A program made the position numbers and the translations under genes. Positions 1-6,569 of a DNA stretch of 14,429 bases are shown here, in pieces. How positions within the stretch are numbered: position 1 is the stretch's first letter; each line of letters starts with the position of its first letter. The stretch comes from Candidatus Bathyarchaeota archaeon (GTDB lineage: Archaea; Thermoproteota; Bathyarchaeia; Bathyarchaeales; Bathycorpusculaceae), in NCBI GenBank assembly GCA_030630585.1, contig DAOVMU010000011.1, positions 1-14,429 of the forward strand, read 5' to 3'. Under the pieces are notes generated by a model that ran no database searches, was not told where the DNA came from, and saw nothing but the letters and a program-made list of their open reading frames with translations.

Positions 1-291
1 GCTGAAGTTGTATTGAGGGGCATAGAGCCTCATCAAGTATTGAAACTCGCTATAGAGGAAGCTGAAGAAACTGTAACCTACGTACAAGTGGCTGAGAATT
101 CCTCGCTTGTAAATAAGACCTTGCGGAACGCTCAAATTCCAGAAGAAACTGGAATGTGGGTTCTCGCCATAAGAAGAGGAGGTAGATTCATAAGGCCCAG
201 ACCTCACACAAAAATTGAGGAAGGTGATGTTTTGATAGCTTCTGGCTACGCTGAGGGAGAAGAAGACCTTAAAAAGCTGGCGTCCCCATGA
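1..291 (+). CDS. TrkA-C (RCK C-terminal) domain protein, 5' end outside window
   Basis: The reading frame is open from base 1 and ends at a TGA at 289-291, so only the last 96 residues are visible. A TTG at 13 could be read as a start, but the frame continues upstream and the visible part is only a C-terminal domain. That domain has the TrkA-C pattern: a short beta strand, N-K-T-L-R, a G-M-W-V-L-A-I-R-R strand, a P-R-P-H-T-K-I-E-E-G-D-V-L-I-A-S-G core, then a final D-L-K-K-L helix. TrkA-C domains bind small ligands and gate potassium channels or transporters. In archaea they often follow a PhoU-like helical domain or an RCK_N domain in cytosolic potassium-channel regulators. Which partner domain precedes it here cannot be seen. 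The domain call is well supported; the role in ion transport is inferred from the family. Confidence 0.8.
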   Translation, partial: AEVVLRGIEPHQVLKLAIEEAEETVTYVQVAENSSLVNKTLRNAQIPEETGMWVLAIRRGGRFIRPRPHTKIEEGDVLIASGYAEGEEDLKKLASP

Positions 292-341
292 CTTATCCGT
301 GACTTGATTGTAGTTAGGATACTTATTTTGGTTTCATTAAT

Positions 342-350
342 ACTATAAAC
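342..350 (+). promoter_or_regulatory. TATA box for the zinc-finger gene at 389
   Basis: ACTATAAAC stands alone in the 97-bp gap after the TrkA-C gene. About 26 nt downstream would place transcription start near 372-375, which leaves a short leader containing GAAGGT ahead of the TTG at 389. Identified by consensus and spacing only. Confidence 0.5.
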
Positions 351-388
351 TCGGAATCTGATATTGTCTCAGAAGAAGGTTTACTACA

Positions 389-787
389 TTGAGGAAGACA
401 AAGGCGGAAATGGAAATCCAGAGCTTTACATGTTCAAATCCAGAATGTGGAAAGGTTTTTGCCGATCCAATAATTGTTCAAGATATTAGCTCTAAAAACG
501 AGTCTTCATATCATGCATGTCCTTATTGCCTGACTGAAATAGTGATAGAAAAAACTCCTGAGATTGAAGAGAAAAGGCAAACACGGAACAAAAAAAGAAT
601 CGAAATTGAAGAAGAAAAAGTACGGCCCGTAAAAATAAAGTCAACTCAACAGCCTTCTCTAGAGCAGCATGAATGTCTATACCATTTCGGATATTTGAGC
701 CAACGTTCAAGAAAGGAAGAGATACCTGAGGAATGCATGACTTGCGAGAAAGTAGTGCAATGTATGCTTAAGAAAGTAACTGGATGA
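389..787 (+). CDS. Small protein with two Cys clusters (zinc-finger type)
   Basis: A 132-residue soluble protein with two probable metal sites. The N-terminal site is C15-X4-C20 plus C44-X2-C47 (CPYC), a zinc-ribbon arrangement. A charged Lys/Glu-rich linker (about 52-85) follows. The C-terminal site is C96 and H99 (ECLYHFGYL), then C116-X2-C119 and C125 in the pattern PEEC-MTC-x5-C. I have the impression that this second pattern recurs in small archaeal proteins, but I know no function for it. The TTG at 389 has a GAAGGT ribosome-binding-like site 8 nt upstream, so I prefer it. An in-frame ATG at 410 is the alternative and would lose seven residues without touching a Cys. Nucleic-acid or protein binding is a guess based on the zinc-ribbon form. 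The minus-strand frame over it shows no motifs. Confidence 0.75.
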   Translation: MRKTKAEMEIQSFTCSNPECGKVFADPIIVQDISSKNESSYHACPYCLTEIVIEKTPEIEEKRQTRNKKRIEIEEEKVRPVKIKSTQQPSLEQHECLYHFGYLSQRSRKEEIPEECMTCEKVVQCMLKKVTG

Positions 788-815
788 GTTGGTGAACCAG
801 TGATACACACATGCC

Positions 816-824
816 CTTTTAAAT
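816..824 (+). promoter_or_regulatory. TATA box for the gene at 864
   Basis: CTTTTAAAT lies about 42 nt before the TTG start. Transcription would begin near 845-848, just upstream of the GGAGA at 851-855. Consensus and spacing are the only evidence. Confidence 0.5.
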
Positions 825-863
825 GTGGGAGATTTCCCTAAAAACAAATAGGAGACAGTATGT

Positions 864-1238
864 TTGTCAGAGACTTTGCAGAAAAGAGCTCGAGGTGCCA
901 TTACGTCAGCTTCTCTTAAGACAAAAAGGCTAAACGCTGAGACAGTGACAACCATTGCAACAAGCTTTCTGAAGAGAATTGGACACAAGAGTGGCATAAA
1001 ACCTAAAAGAGTCTCCTTAGAAGAGGGCATCTACATTATCGAAGTAGAAATGAAAAAACTATTGGCTATCGTTCGAGTTAACGCTGAAACTCATGAAATA
1101 AAAGAGTATGAAATACAGCCGAAGGGCGAAGAAGCATCTTTTGTTTCCTTTTCTCCCAAAATCATTGCTGTGGTATTTGGCATTTCCGCAGTTGTATACG
1201 TTGCGTTATACTTTATTTTCCAAATTTCTGGCTTTTGA
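864..1238 (+). CDS. PepSY-like protein with C-terminal membrane anchor
   Basis: A 124-residue protein of unknown function. Residues 23-87 form a helix followed by a beta hairpin: an N-A-E-T-V helix, then E-G-I-Y-I-I-E-V-E-M and A-I-V-R-V-N-A-E-T-H-E-I. This resembles the PepSY layout, in which a strand pair ends in a V-D-x-x-T-G-x-I-like turn. Residues 99-121 form one hydrophobic membrane segment with only three residues after it, so it would be a tail-anchored protein with the N-terminal domain in the cytoplasm. Translation starts at TTG 864, with GGAGA at 851-855 about 8 nt upstream. An ATG at 860 is in another frame and does not encode this protein. Neighbouring plus-strand genes seem to have their own promoters. 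The PepSY likeness is a pattern judgement. Confidence 0.7.
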   Translation: MSETLQKRARGAITSASLKTKRLNAETVTTIATSFLKRIGHKSGIKPKRVSLEEGIYIIEVEMKKLLAIVRVNAETHEIKEYEIQPKGEEASFVSFSPKIIAVVFGISAVVYVALYFIFQISGF

Positions 1239-1263
1239 GGTTTATCAATTTTCATAATTTCAA

Positions 1264-1280
1264 ATTCATAAATGCTATAT
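1264..1280 (+). promoter_or_regulatory. TATA-like region for the pilin-like gene
   Basis: The 84-bp gap before the TTG at 1323 contains two overlapping A/T-rich boxes (TTCATAAATG and GCTATATCT) at roughly -45 to -60 from the start. Either would place transcription upstream of the GGGTGA ribosome binding site at 1311-1316. I cannot choose between them. Confidence 0.35.
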
Positions 1281-1322
1281 CTATTTCAAAGGCATAACCC
1301 GTTTCATGAAGGGTGAAACCAT

Positions 1323-1700
1323 TTGAAACTTGCTATGGGGGCGTTGCTGCTTACTTTTATTACAGCTATAACTGCAGGTTTTTTTGTCTATCAGTTCATG
1401 TTTAATCTTACAGACAAAATGAAAGCGGCTTTTCCAACGCAGTCCCTGCATTTGGGATCTGTAGGCATTAACAGTACTTGTATAACTGTTTCTGTTAGAA
1501 ATTTCGCGTCAGTAAACGTTCAAATTGTAGAAGCCTACGTGGATGACGTGAGATATGGTTTAGAGGAAAGTATAGTTGTTTCACCAAGTGGTGTAGGCAC
1601 GGTCAACTTGTATGGTGCTTATGTAGAAGGTGAAACTTATACTGTAAGGATTATTCCGTCTTTAGGTTCCCCACTTGTTTTCGACGTAAAAAACGATTAA
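1323..1700 (+). CDS. Small archaeal pilin-like / FlaF-type secreted protein
   Basis: A 125-residue protein with one N-terminal hydrophobic helix (about residues 4-27) followed by an extracellular beta-sandwich-like domain. That domain contains alternating strands such as I-T-V-S-V-R-N-F, a turn with S-P-S-G-V-G-T-V, and a Y-T-V-R-I-I strand. This is the build of archaeal type-IV-pilin-like and FlaF-like proteins. The classical K/R-G prepilin peptidase site is not obvious: the N-terminus reads M-K-L-A-M-G-A, so processing is uncertain. The TTG at 1323 is supported by GGGTGA at 1311-1316 with 6 nt spacing. The gene converges on the minus-strand gene that ends at 1743. It may be a surface or envelope component. 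No partner pilus genes (assembly ATPase, membrane platform) are visible here. Confidence 0.65.
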   Translation: MKLAMGALLLTFITAITAGFFVYQFMFNLTDKMKAAFPTQSLHLGSVGINSTCITVSVRNFASVNVQIVEAYVDDVRYGLEESIVVSPSGVGTVNLYGAYVEGETYTVRIIPSLGSPLVFDVKND

Positions 1701-1742
1701 GAACATAGGATTGTGTTGAGTGAAATTTGGGAACTAAAATTG

Positions 1743-2087
1743 TTATTTTCCCGTCTTTTTTGGCTTTTCCTCTTCTTCAGTTTCTTCCTTGGTTTCTTCT
1801 TTGGTTTCCTCTTCTATTTCGCTTGTAATTTCTTCTATTGGTCTTGGCGGTGGTGTTGTAGCCATTGTCCAACCTATCCACATGCCTATGCCCATTATGG
1901 CGACAAACGCGACGAAAACTGGTACTGCTATGACCCAGAATTGAATAGTCGCCTCCGCATCAGCGGCACTCGTCAATCCAATATCTATGATCCACTGCGG
2001 GTAGAAGAGTGTTACAATGTATAATAGAGCAATCGCAGCGCATATTATGAATATTATTCCACCTATTCCTTGATCTTTACTTACCAT
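1743..2087 (-). CDS. Two-TM membrane protein with acidic Glu/Lys tail
   Basis: A 114-residue protein with hydrophobic segments at about 8-28 and 49-74, joined by a short polar loop (about 31-48). It ends in a cytosolic-type tail after T-T-P-P-P-R-P-I. The tail (86-114) is almost only Glu, Lys and Thr and carries a tandem E-E-T-K / E-E-T-K / E-E-T-E repeat, visible in DNA as repeated TTTCTTC units near 1775-1810. The ATG at 2087 is preceded by GGTGATG at good spacing. Its own TATA box lies upstream, so it is probably not only read through from ahcY. I do not recognise a function. The opposite-strand frame at 1713-2024 is a shadow: its low-complexity Phe/Leu run is the antisense of the acidic tail. 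Confidence 0.75.
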   Translation of the reverse strand: MVSKDQGIGGIIFIICAAIALLYIVTLFYPQWIIDIGLTSAADAEATIQFWVIAVPVFVAFVAIMGIGMWIGWTMATTPPPRPIEEITSEIEEETKEETKEETEEEEKPKKTGK

Positions 2088-2127
2088 TTACGCATCACCA
2101 TATGAACCCTTGTTTATTGCTTTACAC

Positions 2128-2137
2128 CTTTTAAAGT
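2128..2137 (-). promoter_or_regulatory. TATA box for the two-TM protein gene
   Basis: On the minus strand this reads CTTTAAAAGG, 41 nt before the ATG at 2087, in the 72-bp gap after the ahcY stop. It implies a leader of about 15 nt that contains the GGTGAT site. Confidence 0.55.
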
Positions 2138-2159
2138 TTACCGTGGTTTTCGACTGACA

Positions 2160-3416
2160 CTAGATTGTTCCCATTTCCCATGTTGTCAGATAGTTTTTTT
2201 GTTCGTCTGTTAATTTGTCTATTTCTATCTTCATTGCGTTGAGTTTCAATTTTGCTACTGTTTCATCTATCTCTTTTGGCACTGGATGCACTTTCGGGGG
2301 CATTTTCTCGGTTTTAACTATGTATTCTGTGCTGAAGGCTTGATTTGCGAAGGACATGTCCATAACTTCTGAAGGGTGACCTTCTGCTGCCGCTAGATTT
2401 ACCAGTCTGCCATCCGCTAGAAGGTATAGCTTTCTCCCGTCTGTAAGAGTGTACTCGTCTAAATTTTGTCTTATGTTTCTCTTTGAAACAGCAAGTTCAT
2501 TCAGCTCTTCTATGGCTATTTCTACGTTAAAGTGGCCACTATTGGCGAGTATTGCTTCGTTTTTCATTTTCTGCATGTGTTCTTTTCTTATGACGTTTAT
2601 GTCACCCGTTGTTGTTACGAAGATGTCCCCTGTTGTTGCTGCTTCGGCTATAGGCATTACACGGAACCCGTTCATTGCTGCTTCTAGGGCTCTAAGCGGG
2701 TTTACCTCTGTAACTATAACGTTAGCTCCCATTCCTTCAGCTCTCATAGCTATACCTTTTCCACACCATCCGTAACCGCAAACCACAAAATTTTTCCCCG
2801 CCAAAAGTGTGTTTGTAGCTCTTAGGATTCCGTCTATAGTGCTTTGTCCCGTCCCGTAGCGGTTATCAAACAAGTATTTTGTGTAAGCGTCATTTACGGC
2901 TATTATTGGATATTTGAGTGACCCAGTTTTTTCCATGGCTCGTAAGCGCAAGACGCCGGTTGTTGTTTCTTCTGTTCCACCTTTAACGTTTGGTAATGCC
3001 TCTGTTCTTTTGTTGTGGATTGTGCTGACAAGGTCTGCGCCGTCGTCTAAAGTTATTGTAGGTTTGTGATCTATGACCTTTCCAACGCACCAGTAATATT
3101 CTTCTGTTGTTTGTTCTCGCCAAGCATAAACTTGCACGTCTTTTTCTGCCAGGGCTGCCGCAACATCATCTTGTGTGGATAGTGGGTTGGAGCCGCATAA
3201 TGCTACTTTTGCTCCGCCAGCAAGAAGGGTGTCAACGAGCACTGCTGTTTCTTTTGTCACATGTAAGCATGCGCCTATGGTTACGTCTTTAAATGGTTTT
3301 TTTTCGCTGAATTTTTTTCTAATCTGGTTCAAAACTGGCATGTGCTTTGATGCCCATTCTATTTGAAGAAACCCTTTAGACGCTAAATTTTGGTCTTTGA
3401 CTTTATAATCTTCCAT
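2160..3416 (-). CDS. ahcY: Adenosylhomocysteinase family protein (possibly S-inosylhomocysteinase)
   Basis: The enzyme cleaves S-adenosylhomocysteine to homocysteine and adenosine in the cytosol, with bound NAD. The substrate motif is H-V-T-K-E-T (H52 from the start chosen here). Other conserved parts are S-T-Q-D (81-84), D-D-G-A-D, E-E-T-T-T-G, N-D-A-Y-T-K with K180, F-D-N-R-Y-G (D184, N185), the NAD loop G-Y-G-W-C-G-K-G (about 214-221), N-S-G-H-F (H295) and E-G-H-P-S (H347). The length is 418 residues, the C-terminal K-P-D-H-Y-R-Y of many bacterial and eukaryotic enzymes is absent, and the end fits the archaeal form. I chose the ATG at 3416 because AAGGAG lies 7 nt upstream. A TTG at 3437 is in frame but places the ribosome binding site inside the gene. 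It lies 34 nt after the deaminase, so the two probably share a transcript. In Methanocaldococcus jannaschii the AhcY homologue has been reported to use S-inosylhomocysteine; the sequence alone cannot settle which substrate applies here. Confidence 0.93.
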   Translation of the reverse strand: MEDYKVKDQNLASKGFLQIEWASKHMPVLNQIRKKFSEKKPFKDVTIGACLHVTKETAVLVDTLLAGGAKVALCGSNPLSTQDDVAAALAEKDVQVYAWREQTTEEYYWCVGKVIDHKPTITLDDGADLVSTIHNKRTEALPNVKGGTEETTTGVLRLRAMEKTGSLKYPIIAVNDAYTKYLFDNRYGTGQSTIDGILRATNTLLAGKNFVVCGYGWCGKGIAMRAEGMGANVIVTEVNPLRALEAAMNGFRVMPIAEAATTGDIFVTTTGDINVIRKEHMQKMKNEAILANSGHFNVEIAIEELNELAVSKRNIRQNLDEYTLTDGRKLYLLADGRLVNLAAAEGHPSEVMDMSFANQAFSTEYIVKTEKMPPKVHPVPKEIDETVAKLKLNAMKIEIDKLTDEQKNYLTTWEMGTI

Positions 3417-3450
3417 TCTTATTCTCCTTCTATGCAATTCTCAGTCTTGA

Positions 3451-4806
3451 CTATTTAACGTTACATGCCAAGCGCTGTAGAAGACGGACTTTTATTTTTT
3501 CAGCCATTTCCATAACCTTTTCAACATTTATTGTTGTTAGTTGTCCGTTTTCCATAACAATCTTGCCGTCTATTATCACCGTATCAACATCTGCTGATTT
3601 TGTCGCATAAACTAGCTGGTTGGTTTCATTGTACTGTGGGCAATGGTGTGGCTTCTTGAAATCGACTACTGCTAGGTCTGCTTTTTTGCCAATCTCTATT
3701 GAGCCTATTTCGTTTTTCCATGACAGTGCTTTTGCTCCTTCAATGGTTGCCATTTCTAAAACTTGCTTTGCGGGTATTAGTGTTGGTTTTTTCGTCACTC
3801 CTTTGTGTAGAATAGCGGTTGTTTTCATGATTTCGAACATGTCTGCTGTGTTGTTTGAGCATGGACTGTCCGTGCCAAGTGAAACTGTTACTCTTTTTCT
3901 GAGCATTTTTGGGACGGGGCTTATGCCTGAGCCGAGTTTAAGATTTGAGATTGGGTTGTGTGAAGCCTTTACTTCGCTTTGTTTCATTATTGTTATGTCT
4001 CTGTTCGTTAATGATACACAGTGGGCTGCAATCACATGTTTGTCTAAAACGCCTAGGGAATCCAAGTATTCCATTACTCCAGTTTCTAACTTCAGGTTGA
4101 AGGCTTTTCGGATCTTTTCTTTTTCATCGCTGGTTTCTGCGACATGCATATGACATATTATTGGTGCTTTTCCTGAGCCGTATTTCTGGTTTAGTTCTTC
4201 TCTGATTTCTTTCAGTTCTTTCATGTATTCTGGATCAACAGTGTACGGCGCGTGGGGGTCCACACTTACACGGGTTAATCCATCTGCTTTATTGTGCCAG
4301 TTTTTAGCTAGATCTTCTAGTGCTCTTTCGTCTTCTTTTTTTCTCCACGAGAAACATACATGGCCAATTACTCCTCTTAAGCCAGCTTCTGTAAATGCCT
4401 TTGCTTCGTTTTCTTCTGGTGTGTAATGATACATGGTGTTAACTGTTGTTGTTCCGCTCATGATGGATTCTATGGCTGTTAGTAAGGCTCCGATGTAAAT
4501 GTCATGTGGAGTCATGTGTCTTTCTATTGGCCATATCCATTTTTCCAACCATTCTTGGAGTGGTAAATCGTCTGCGTATCCTCTCAGCAAGCTCATTGCT
4601 GCGTGTTGATGAGTGTTAATGAAACCTGGTATGACAACATGACCTTTTGCATCCATTTTTTCGTATCCTTTTCCGTATTTTCTCTTCAGTTTGCGGTTTT
4701 TTCCTACGTCAATTATGGTTTTGCCTTCTATGGCAATGGCTCCTTGGCGAATTACTTTTCGGTTGTGCATTGTAATTATAGTGCCATTTTGAATGAGAAT
4801 GTTCAT
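3451..4806 (-). CDS. SAH / MTA / 5'-deoxyadenosine deaminase, amidohydrolase family
   Basis: A 451-residue cytosolic metal-dependent amidohydrolase of the MtaD/DadD group, which removes the 6-amino group of adenosine derivatives such as S-adenosylhomocysteine, methylthioadenosine and 5'-deoxyadenosine. The metal ligands are visible: H66-Q-H68 in N-T-H-Q-H-A-A-M, H221 in C-H-M-H-V-A-E-T, H262 in A-A-H-C-V, and D313 in L-G-T-D-S-P-C-S-N-N. E224 and H185 (D-P-H-A-P-Y) match the substrate-handling positions of the family. The N-terminal strand domain and the I-G-K-K-A-D-L-A-V-V near the C-terminus complete the usual composite fold. The ATG overlaps the TGA of a 38-codon upstream gene (ATGA), which fixes the start. 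The next gene is ahcY, so the operon appears dedicated to removing by-products of SAM-dependent reactions. The family call is firm; the preferred substrate is inferred. Confidence 0.92.
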   Translation of the reverse strand: MNILIQNGTIITMHNRKVIRQGAIAIEGKTIIDVGKNRKLKRKYGKGYEKMDAKGHVVIPGFINTHQHAAMSLLRGYADDLPLQEWLEKWIWPIERHMTPHDIYIGALLTAIESIMSGTTTVNTMYHYTPEENEAKAFTEAGLRGVIGHVCFSWRKKEDERALEDLAKNWHNKADGLTRVSVDPHAPYTVDPEYMKELKEIREELNQKYGSGKAPIICHMHVAETSDEKEKIRKAFNLKLETGVMEYLDSLGVLDKHVIAAHCVSLTNRDITIMKQSEVKASHNPISNLKLGSGISPVPKMLRKRVTVSLGTDSPCSNNTADMFEIMKTTAILHKGVTKKPTLIPAKQVLEMATIEGAKALSWKNEIGSIEIGKKADLAVVDFKKPHHCPQYNETNQLVYATKSADVDTVIIDGKIVMENGQLTTINVEKVMEMAEKIKVRLLQRLACNVK

Positions 4807-4919
4807 CTTATCCGCTTCTCTTTTTGTTGTAGTGGTTGCTTATGAATGATGTAATGATGCACAATGATGAATAAGCTAATTATTATGAGCGTTAAGCTCA
4901 CGGTTTTGGTTTTTTCCAT
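4803..4919 (-). CDS. 38-residue single-TM micropeptide coupled to the deaminase
   Basis: This short frame starts at ATG 4919 with AGGAAG about 8 nt upstream and ends at a TGA that overlaps the deaminase ATG (ATGA, 4803-4806). The peptide has a short polar start (M-E-K-T-K-T), a hydrophobic run of about 15 residues (V-S-L-T-L-I-I-I-S-L-F-I-I-V), two His, and a strongly basic tail (Q-Q-K-E-K-R-I-R), the layout of a small membrane protein with a cytosolic positive tail. It is the first gene after the only TATA box of this operon. I do not recognise a family. It may be a membrane peptide or mainly a translational coupler for the deaminase. The clean overlap and its own ribosome binding site argue that it is translated. 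Confidence 0.55.
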   Translation of the reverse strand: MEKTKTVSLTLIIISLFIIVHHYIIHKQPLQQKEKRIR

Positions 4920-4963
4920 TGGTATTCTTCCTTGTTTGGCTGTTTATTGCCTTGTATCCATTA

Positions 4964-4973
4964 CCTTTTTAAC
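4964..4973 (-). promoter_or_regulatory. TATA box for the micropeptide-deaminase-ahcY operon
   Basis: On the minus strand this reads GTTAAAAAGG, preceded by a purine-rich GAGAA stretch (BRE-like), about 45-50 nt before the ATG at 4919. No other good box lies between the genes down to 2160. Confidence 0.55.
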
Positions 4974-5269
4974 TTCTCACTATTGTTTTTGCTTGGAGTT
5001 GATGTTCCCTTGTTGAAATTAACTGTTGAGCGGCTGGAAGGACATTTTTTCTCTGTTTACAAGGTGCCAGTGAAAGTTTCGCGTACGTTTGGCTCCCTTT
5101 TTTATTCCCCATCCATTTTTCCAACCCGATTCTTTGCAGGTGTTTTTCATCTTGGATTATGTTGGGTAGTGTCCTGATAGGGTTGAAGCGTGTACGCTCG
5201 CCGGCAGATGCAAGAAGGTCAAAAGATAAATAGGTTTTTGAAGTAAATTGAAGTTTGTGGTGCTTGTGT
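4974..5269. other. Intergenic stretch between divergent genes
   Basis: About 300 bp with no gene I can support. Open frames on both strands cross it, but they lack motifs, lack placed ribosome binding sites and cover the flanking promoters. An A/T-rich AAAGATAAATAGG at 5222-5234 lies about 40 nt before the TTG at 5270 and is the likely TATA region for the plus-strand pair. A short AGCG-TGTA-CGCT inverted repeat at 5187-5198 is too small to interpret. Confidence 0.4.
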
Positions 5270-5380
5270 TTGGATGCTGAATCTATTGGGGATTTGAGGA
5301 AGATGCTTATCGGAGTGGGATATTCGGTTAGGGCTGTTGAGGAAATTTTGAAATGGTACATGCCGGACAATTCTGATTGA
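5270..5380 (+). CDS. 36-residue peptide upstream of the GIY-YIG gene
   Basis: A TTG start at 5270 is preceded by GGTG at 5259-5262 (7 nt spacing), and the frame ends at TGA 5378-5380. The peptide begins M-D-A-E-S-I-G-D-L-R-K-M-L and contains G-Y-S-V-R-A-V-E-E-I-L-K-W-Y. This predicts two or three amphipathic helices with a central G-Y-S turn, like a small UBA-like or helical DNA-binding module. It is well-formed protein sequence and not random coding. Two further TTG codons (5255, 5264) are in frame, but only 5270 has a well-placed site. The frame is the same as that of the next gene, interrupted by TGA-TGA and only 9 nt of spacer. It could be an independent coupled gene or the N-terminus of a once-continuous protein. 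Confidence 0.55.
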   Translation: MDAESIGDLRKMLIGVGYSVRAVEEILKWYMPDNSD

Positions 5381-5389
5381 TGAGTTGTT

Positions 5390-5782
5390 GTGAGAGGCGT
5401 TTATGTTCTGATTGTTTTGATCGGTGGGGATATTAGGATAAACGTAGGCGCCTTGGGTAACATATTTTTCGAGGAGGGTTTGTATGCTTATGTGGGTTCT
5501 GCCCAAAATGACGTGAGAAAGCGGGTGAACCGACATCTTGGAGACGTTAAGCGGAAGTTTTGGCACATTGATTATTTGCTTGACAACATTGCTGTAAGAG
5601 TTGTCAAGGTTTTCTGCAAAGAAGCGGATAAGGTTGAGGAGTGCAGAATTGCGGGAAAACTGGGTGAGAAAGGAATTCCAGTGAAGAATTTCGGTTGCTC
5701 TGATTGTAGCTGTATGAGCCACTTGTTCAAGGTGAAGGATTATGATTTTTTGAAGGGTTTCATGTCTGAAATGCGGTTTTAG
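5390..5782 (+). CDS. GIY-YIG domain protein, DUF123 / Uri-type (COG1833)
   Basis: A 130-residue protein with the compact GIY-YIG nuclease fold. Its equivalents of GIY and YIG are G-V-Y-V-L (3-7) and Y-A-Y-V-G-S-A (32-38). R43 in V-R-K-R-V-N-R-H, H60 in W-H-I-D-Y-L-L and E84 in V-E-E-C-R fit the catalytic Arg, His and Glu positions of the superfamily. The family-specific end is F-G-C-S-D-C-S-C-x-S-H-L-F, with C103, C106, C108 and H111 as a likely metal site. The GTG at 5390 is the only start in reach, because a TGA stands at 5381. Members are thought to act on DNA and are sometimes fused to endonuclease III in archaea, but the substrate is not established to my knowledge. Translation is probably coupled to the peptide ending at 5380. 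Confidence 0.88.
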   Translation: MRGVYVLIVLIGGDIRINVGALGNIFFEEGLYAYVGSAQNDVRKRVNRHLGDVKRKFWHIDYLLDNIAVRVVKVFCKEADKVEECRIAGKLGEKGIPVKNFGCSDCSCMSHLFKVKDYDFLKGFMSEMRF

Positions 5783-5792
5783 TTAATTTTTT

Positions 5793-6569
5793 TTATTGTG
5801 CAGGGAAGTTGCTGTGTTGAGATATGTCTGAGGCTTGGAAGATTTCTCTGTGTTTTATGATTTCTTTGAAGTCTACGTAGCCTCCGCCGACGATTTTTAG
5901 TTTGGCATCGATTTTTTTGTTTTTGATTTGTATTACATTGTAGGAGTTGCAGAAGAATCCGCGCAGTTTTTCACATGAAACGCTTCCTGCGTGAACTACT
6001 TGCATTTTTTCTATTTGCCATTTCCATGGTCTATGGCGGTGTCCACATAGAACTAGGTTTGTTTCTGATTTTGTTAGGCTTCTTAGCACGTCGCCTGCGT
6101 CTATGATTGTGATTTGGTCTGCTCCTGTGTCCGGAACTGGGACTATGTGGTGGTGGATTGCCACGATTTTTGTGTGGTTTTTGAAGTTCGCCAGTGTGCT
6201 TTCCAACCATAGGTTTTGTCTGTGTCCTACTTCACCGTCGTCTCTGTCGGGTCTTGCACTGCTTAACACTATCATCACTGTGTTGTCGATCTGTGTGACT
6301 TGATTGAAGGGAAAGTGTTGTTTGAAGAGGAGGTAGCCCGTGGCTCGGTAATCGTGGTTTCCACTCACATATATGACTTTTTTAGCTTTCAGTTGTTCAA
6401 GTTCTTCTGCTGCCTGTTTGAACTCGGATTGTATGCCGTTTTCTGTAATGTCGCCTGTTATGACTACTACGTCCGGCGACAGAGCATTAATTTCTTTGGC
6501 GGCTGTACGAAAGTATCCTTTGTTGAACATGGGTCCGCAGTGAATATCCGAAATCTGAACAATCAACAT
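5793..6569 (-). CDS. Calcineurin-like metallophosphoesterase (CpdA-like)
   Basis: A 258-residue cytosolic phosphoesterase with all the family metal motifs: D8-I-H10, G-D40-I-T-E-N, G-N71-H72-D, I-H-H-H (139-141) and G-H177-R-H179. The arrangement is closest to class III cyclic nucleotide phosphodiesterases (CpdA/Icc) and related hydrolases acting on small phosphodiesters. The true substrate cannot be told. The last 40 residues are less conserved. The ATG at 6569 follows only a weak GAGTGG site; a TATA-like CTTATTAG lies about 35 nt upstream. The gene converges on the GIY-YIG gene with only 10 nt between the stops. A decayed second copy of its first 29 codons and its leader lies at 10258-10368. 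Confidence 0.9.
   Translation of the reverse strand: MLIVQISDIHCGPMFNKGYFRTAAKEINALSPDVVVITGDITENGIQSEFKQAAEELEQLKAKKVIYVSGNHDYRATGYLLFKQHFPFNQVTQIDNTVMIVLSSARPDRDDGEVGHRQNLWLESTLANFKNHTKIVAIHHHIVPVPDTGADQITIIDAGDVLRSLTKSETNLVLCGHRHRPWKWQIEKMQVVHAGSVSCEKLRGFFCNSYNVIQIKNKKIDAKLKIVGGGYVDFKEIIKHREIFQASDISQHSNFPAQ

Noticed and set aside
1713..2024. Plus-strand open frame with long Phe/Leu run
   Set aside because: It is antisense to the two-TM protein's acidic tail and membrane segments. It lacks a ribosome binding site and its composition is explained by the complement.
5187..5198. AGCG-TGTA-CGCT hairpin
   Set aside because: Only a four-base-pair stem, with no U-tract or conserved context.
4932..5370. 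Overlapping open frames on both strands between the deaminase operon and the GIY-YIG pair
   Set aside because: Neither has a placed start, domain or consistent composition. They cover the promoters of both flanking units, and the minus frame is antisense to the better-supported 36-residue peptide.
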